DNA from: CAZPZZ01 sp964591245
GTDB lineage: Bacteria > Acidobacteriota > Vicinamibacteria > Vicinamibacterales > UBA8438
DNA length: 6,709 nucleotides
Direction: 5' to 3'
Assembly (NCBI GenBank): GCA_964591245.1
Contig: CAZPZZ010000192.1
Location: forward strand, 1 to 6,709
Shown: positions 5,811 to 6,709 of the stretch, piece after piece
How positions within the stretch are numbered: the first letter of the stretch is position 1
How the letters are laid out: every line of letters begins with the position of its first letter
Program-made: the position numbers and the translations under genes
The notes under the pieces: model-generated
What the model saw: the letters and a program-made list of their open reading frames with translations, nothing else
Database searches by the model: none
Told to the model about the DNA's origin: nothing

Positions 5811-6218
5811 CTACCGAGCTGCCGGAGCAACTGGAGGCGCCGACCCGCCGAGAAACAGTCGATCGCCATTCTCAAGTTCGAAATTACGCCCCACTCCCTT
5901 GGGCGTGCCGTCCTTCGCGTAATACCCTTCGACGGTCAGTTCAATACCTATTTCCAGCGTGTTCTTGGTCACGCCGTTCCGAATGAGTTCATTCGGGCTG
6001 CCGCCCTCGATCATCCACCTGACCACTTCACCCTCAGTCTCAATGTCCATATGGAACCACGAGTGAGGGTTGATCATTTCCCACCTCACGAGCTTTCCGG
6101 TCAAGGTGAGAGGCTTCTCGATATCGAACTCAGCCGAGAACGCATGATGCGTAGAAACCGGGGCCACCGCGAGTAACACGCCAAGTCCAACGATCAAACA
6201 GGCAACCTTCCTGCGCAT
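5811..6218 (-). CDS. Secreted DUF6152 family protein
   Basis: A 135-residue protein with a signal peptide (MRRK, hydrophobic core about 5-18, cut before THH or just after) and the family pattern HHAFSAEFD (24-32), PLTLTGKLVRWEMINPHSW (36-54), a strand-rich middle, and YYAKDGTPKGVGRNFE (99-114). The pattern fits DUF6152, a small periplasmic beta-rich family that I recall as frequent in Acidobacteriota and Proteobacteria. Its molecular function is not established. H24-H25 and the NPH at 50-52 could bind a metal, but this is a guess. The start is very well supported: AGGAGGT lies 7 nt upstream. It follows the partial gene to its right by 40 bp, so the two are probably co-transcribed. The 181 bp before the monooxygenase could hold a second promoter, although none is recognisable. 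Confidence 0.8.
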   Translation of the reverse strand: MRRKVACLIVGLGVLLAVAPVSTHHAFSAEFDIEKPLTLTGKLVRWEMINPHSWFHMDIETEGEVVRWMIEGGSPNELIRNGVTKNTLEIGIELTVEGYYAKDGTPKGVGRNFELENGDRLFLGGSAPPVAPAAR

Positions 6219-6225
6219 GGGACCT

Positions 6226-6232
6226 ACCTCCT
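6226..6232 (-). promoter_or_regulatory. Near-perfect Shine-Dalgarno site of the DUF6152 gene
   Basis: AGGAGGT on the minus strand, 7 nt before the ATG at 6218. It is the strongest ribosome binding site in the window and suggests efficient translation. Confidence 0.8.
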
Positions 6233-6258
6233 GACCTCACTAAAGAACAAGATGAGTC

Positions 6259-6709
6259 TTACTGATTCTCGGGCTGCTTCCGCAGATGCCCGTAGATCAA
6301 ATCTTCCACGAACTCCACACAGCGAAACTCCAAAATCCTCGCGTTCTCTTCTACCCGGCGATACAACGGCATACGCATCGTCCAGGGCCGTGTAAAGACA
6401 TTCGGGTCTTCAATCATGGCCTCATACATCAGCGTATCCGCACTGCGTGGCGTAATCCGCTCGACAACGCGCAAGGCCTCGGAATGGAAATTTCCGGATC
6501 GATCAAGCCAGGTCATGCCATTGAAACCGGTAGTCTCGATCACCAGCGTGTCACCGTCCCATTCCCCATTCGACCACCCCATCCAGCTATCGGCCGGCGC
6601 TGGCATCTGGTCCTCCATGTAGACGGTTCGCACTGCCCCAGCAAACTCATGAAGGATCATGATGTGCTCACGACTCTGGATGATTTGGGAAGGAAACGGC
6701 ATATACATA
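6259..6709 (-). CDS. Conserved hypothetical protein, C-terminal part (5' end outside window)
   Basis: The frame is open to the right edge, so only the last 149 or so residues are seen. The first visible ATG should not be taken as the start, because the text before IIQSREHIMILHEF reads like the middle of a longer protein. The motif GEWDGDTLVIETTGFNG (visible residues 48-64) is typical of a conserved, unnamed protein group that I recall from Acidobacteriota and relatives, often beside DUF6152 genes. Other landmarks are TWLDRSGNFHSEALRVVERI (66-85) and a C-terminal ILEFRCVEFVEDL (125-137). Homologues usually carry a signal peptide, which cannot be checked here. The biochemical role is unknown. 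It heads the visible right-hand minus-strand gene set, 40 bp before the DUF6152 start. Confidence 0.75.
   Translation of the reverse strand, partial: MYMPFPSQIIQSREHIMILHEFAGAVRTVYMEDQMPAPADSWMGWSNGEWDGDTLVIETTGFNGMTWLDRSGNFHSEALRVVERITPRSADTLMYEAMIEDPNVFTRPWTMRMPLYRRVEENARILEFRCVEFVEDLIYGHLRKQPENQ

Overview
The window is GC-rich (my estimate is about 60% G+C) and densely coding, with nine genes or gene parts and no tRNA, rRNA, CRISPR array or insertion sequence visible. The gene set suggests a Gram-negative environmental bacterium. The right-hand families (a cytochrome c/type II copper monooxygenase fusion, a DUF6152 protein and small secreted proteins) are, from memory, common in Acidobacteriota (Solibacter- or Vicinamibacteria-like lineages) and related metagenome bins. 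This assignment is an inference from gene content only.

Left block, minus strand, read from 2041 down to the left edge: a zinc-less medium-chain dehydrogenase, a 6-pyruvoyl-tetrahydropterin-synthase-like protein and a family 4-type glycosyltransferase. The genes are 3 bp apart or overlap by 4 bp, so they very probably form one operon. The glycosyltransferase reading frame breaks close to the window edge and looks frameshifted or truncated. Diverging from this operon across a 141-bp gap is a plus-strand CDP-alcohol phosphatidyltransferase with an intact catalytic motif. A pterin-fold protein, a dehydrogenase, a glycosyltransferase and a phospholipid-headgroup transferase side by side look like part of an uncharacterised pathway, possibly making a modified (glyco)lipid or an envelope-linked small molecule. 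The pterin-synthase-like protein has lost most of its catalytic residues, so ordinary queuosine or biopterin synthesis is unlikely.

Right block, minus strand, read from the right edge down to 2920: the C-terminal part of an acidobacterial-type conserved protein, a secreted DUF6152 protein, a secreted mono-haem cytochrome c fused to a peptidylglycine-hydroxylase-like copper monooxygenase, and two small secreted proteins of unknown function. Four of the five have a visible signal peptide and a readable Shine-Dalgarno site; the N-terminus of the fifth lies outside the window. Gaps are 40, 181, 43 and 9 bp. This block looks like a periplasmic or extracellular redox set. It ends tail-to-tail against the phosphatidyltransferase, with the two stop codons interlocked.

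The best candidates for something undescribed are the degenerate pterin-synthase-like protein with its dehydrogenase, glycosyltransferase and lipid-transferase neighbours, and second the haem-copper monooxygenase fusion with its secreted partners.
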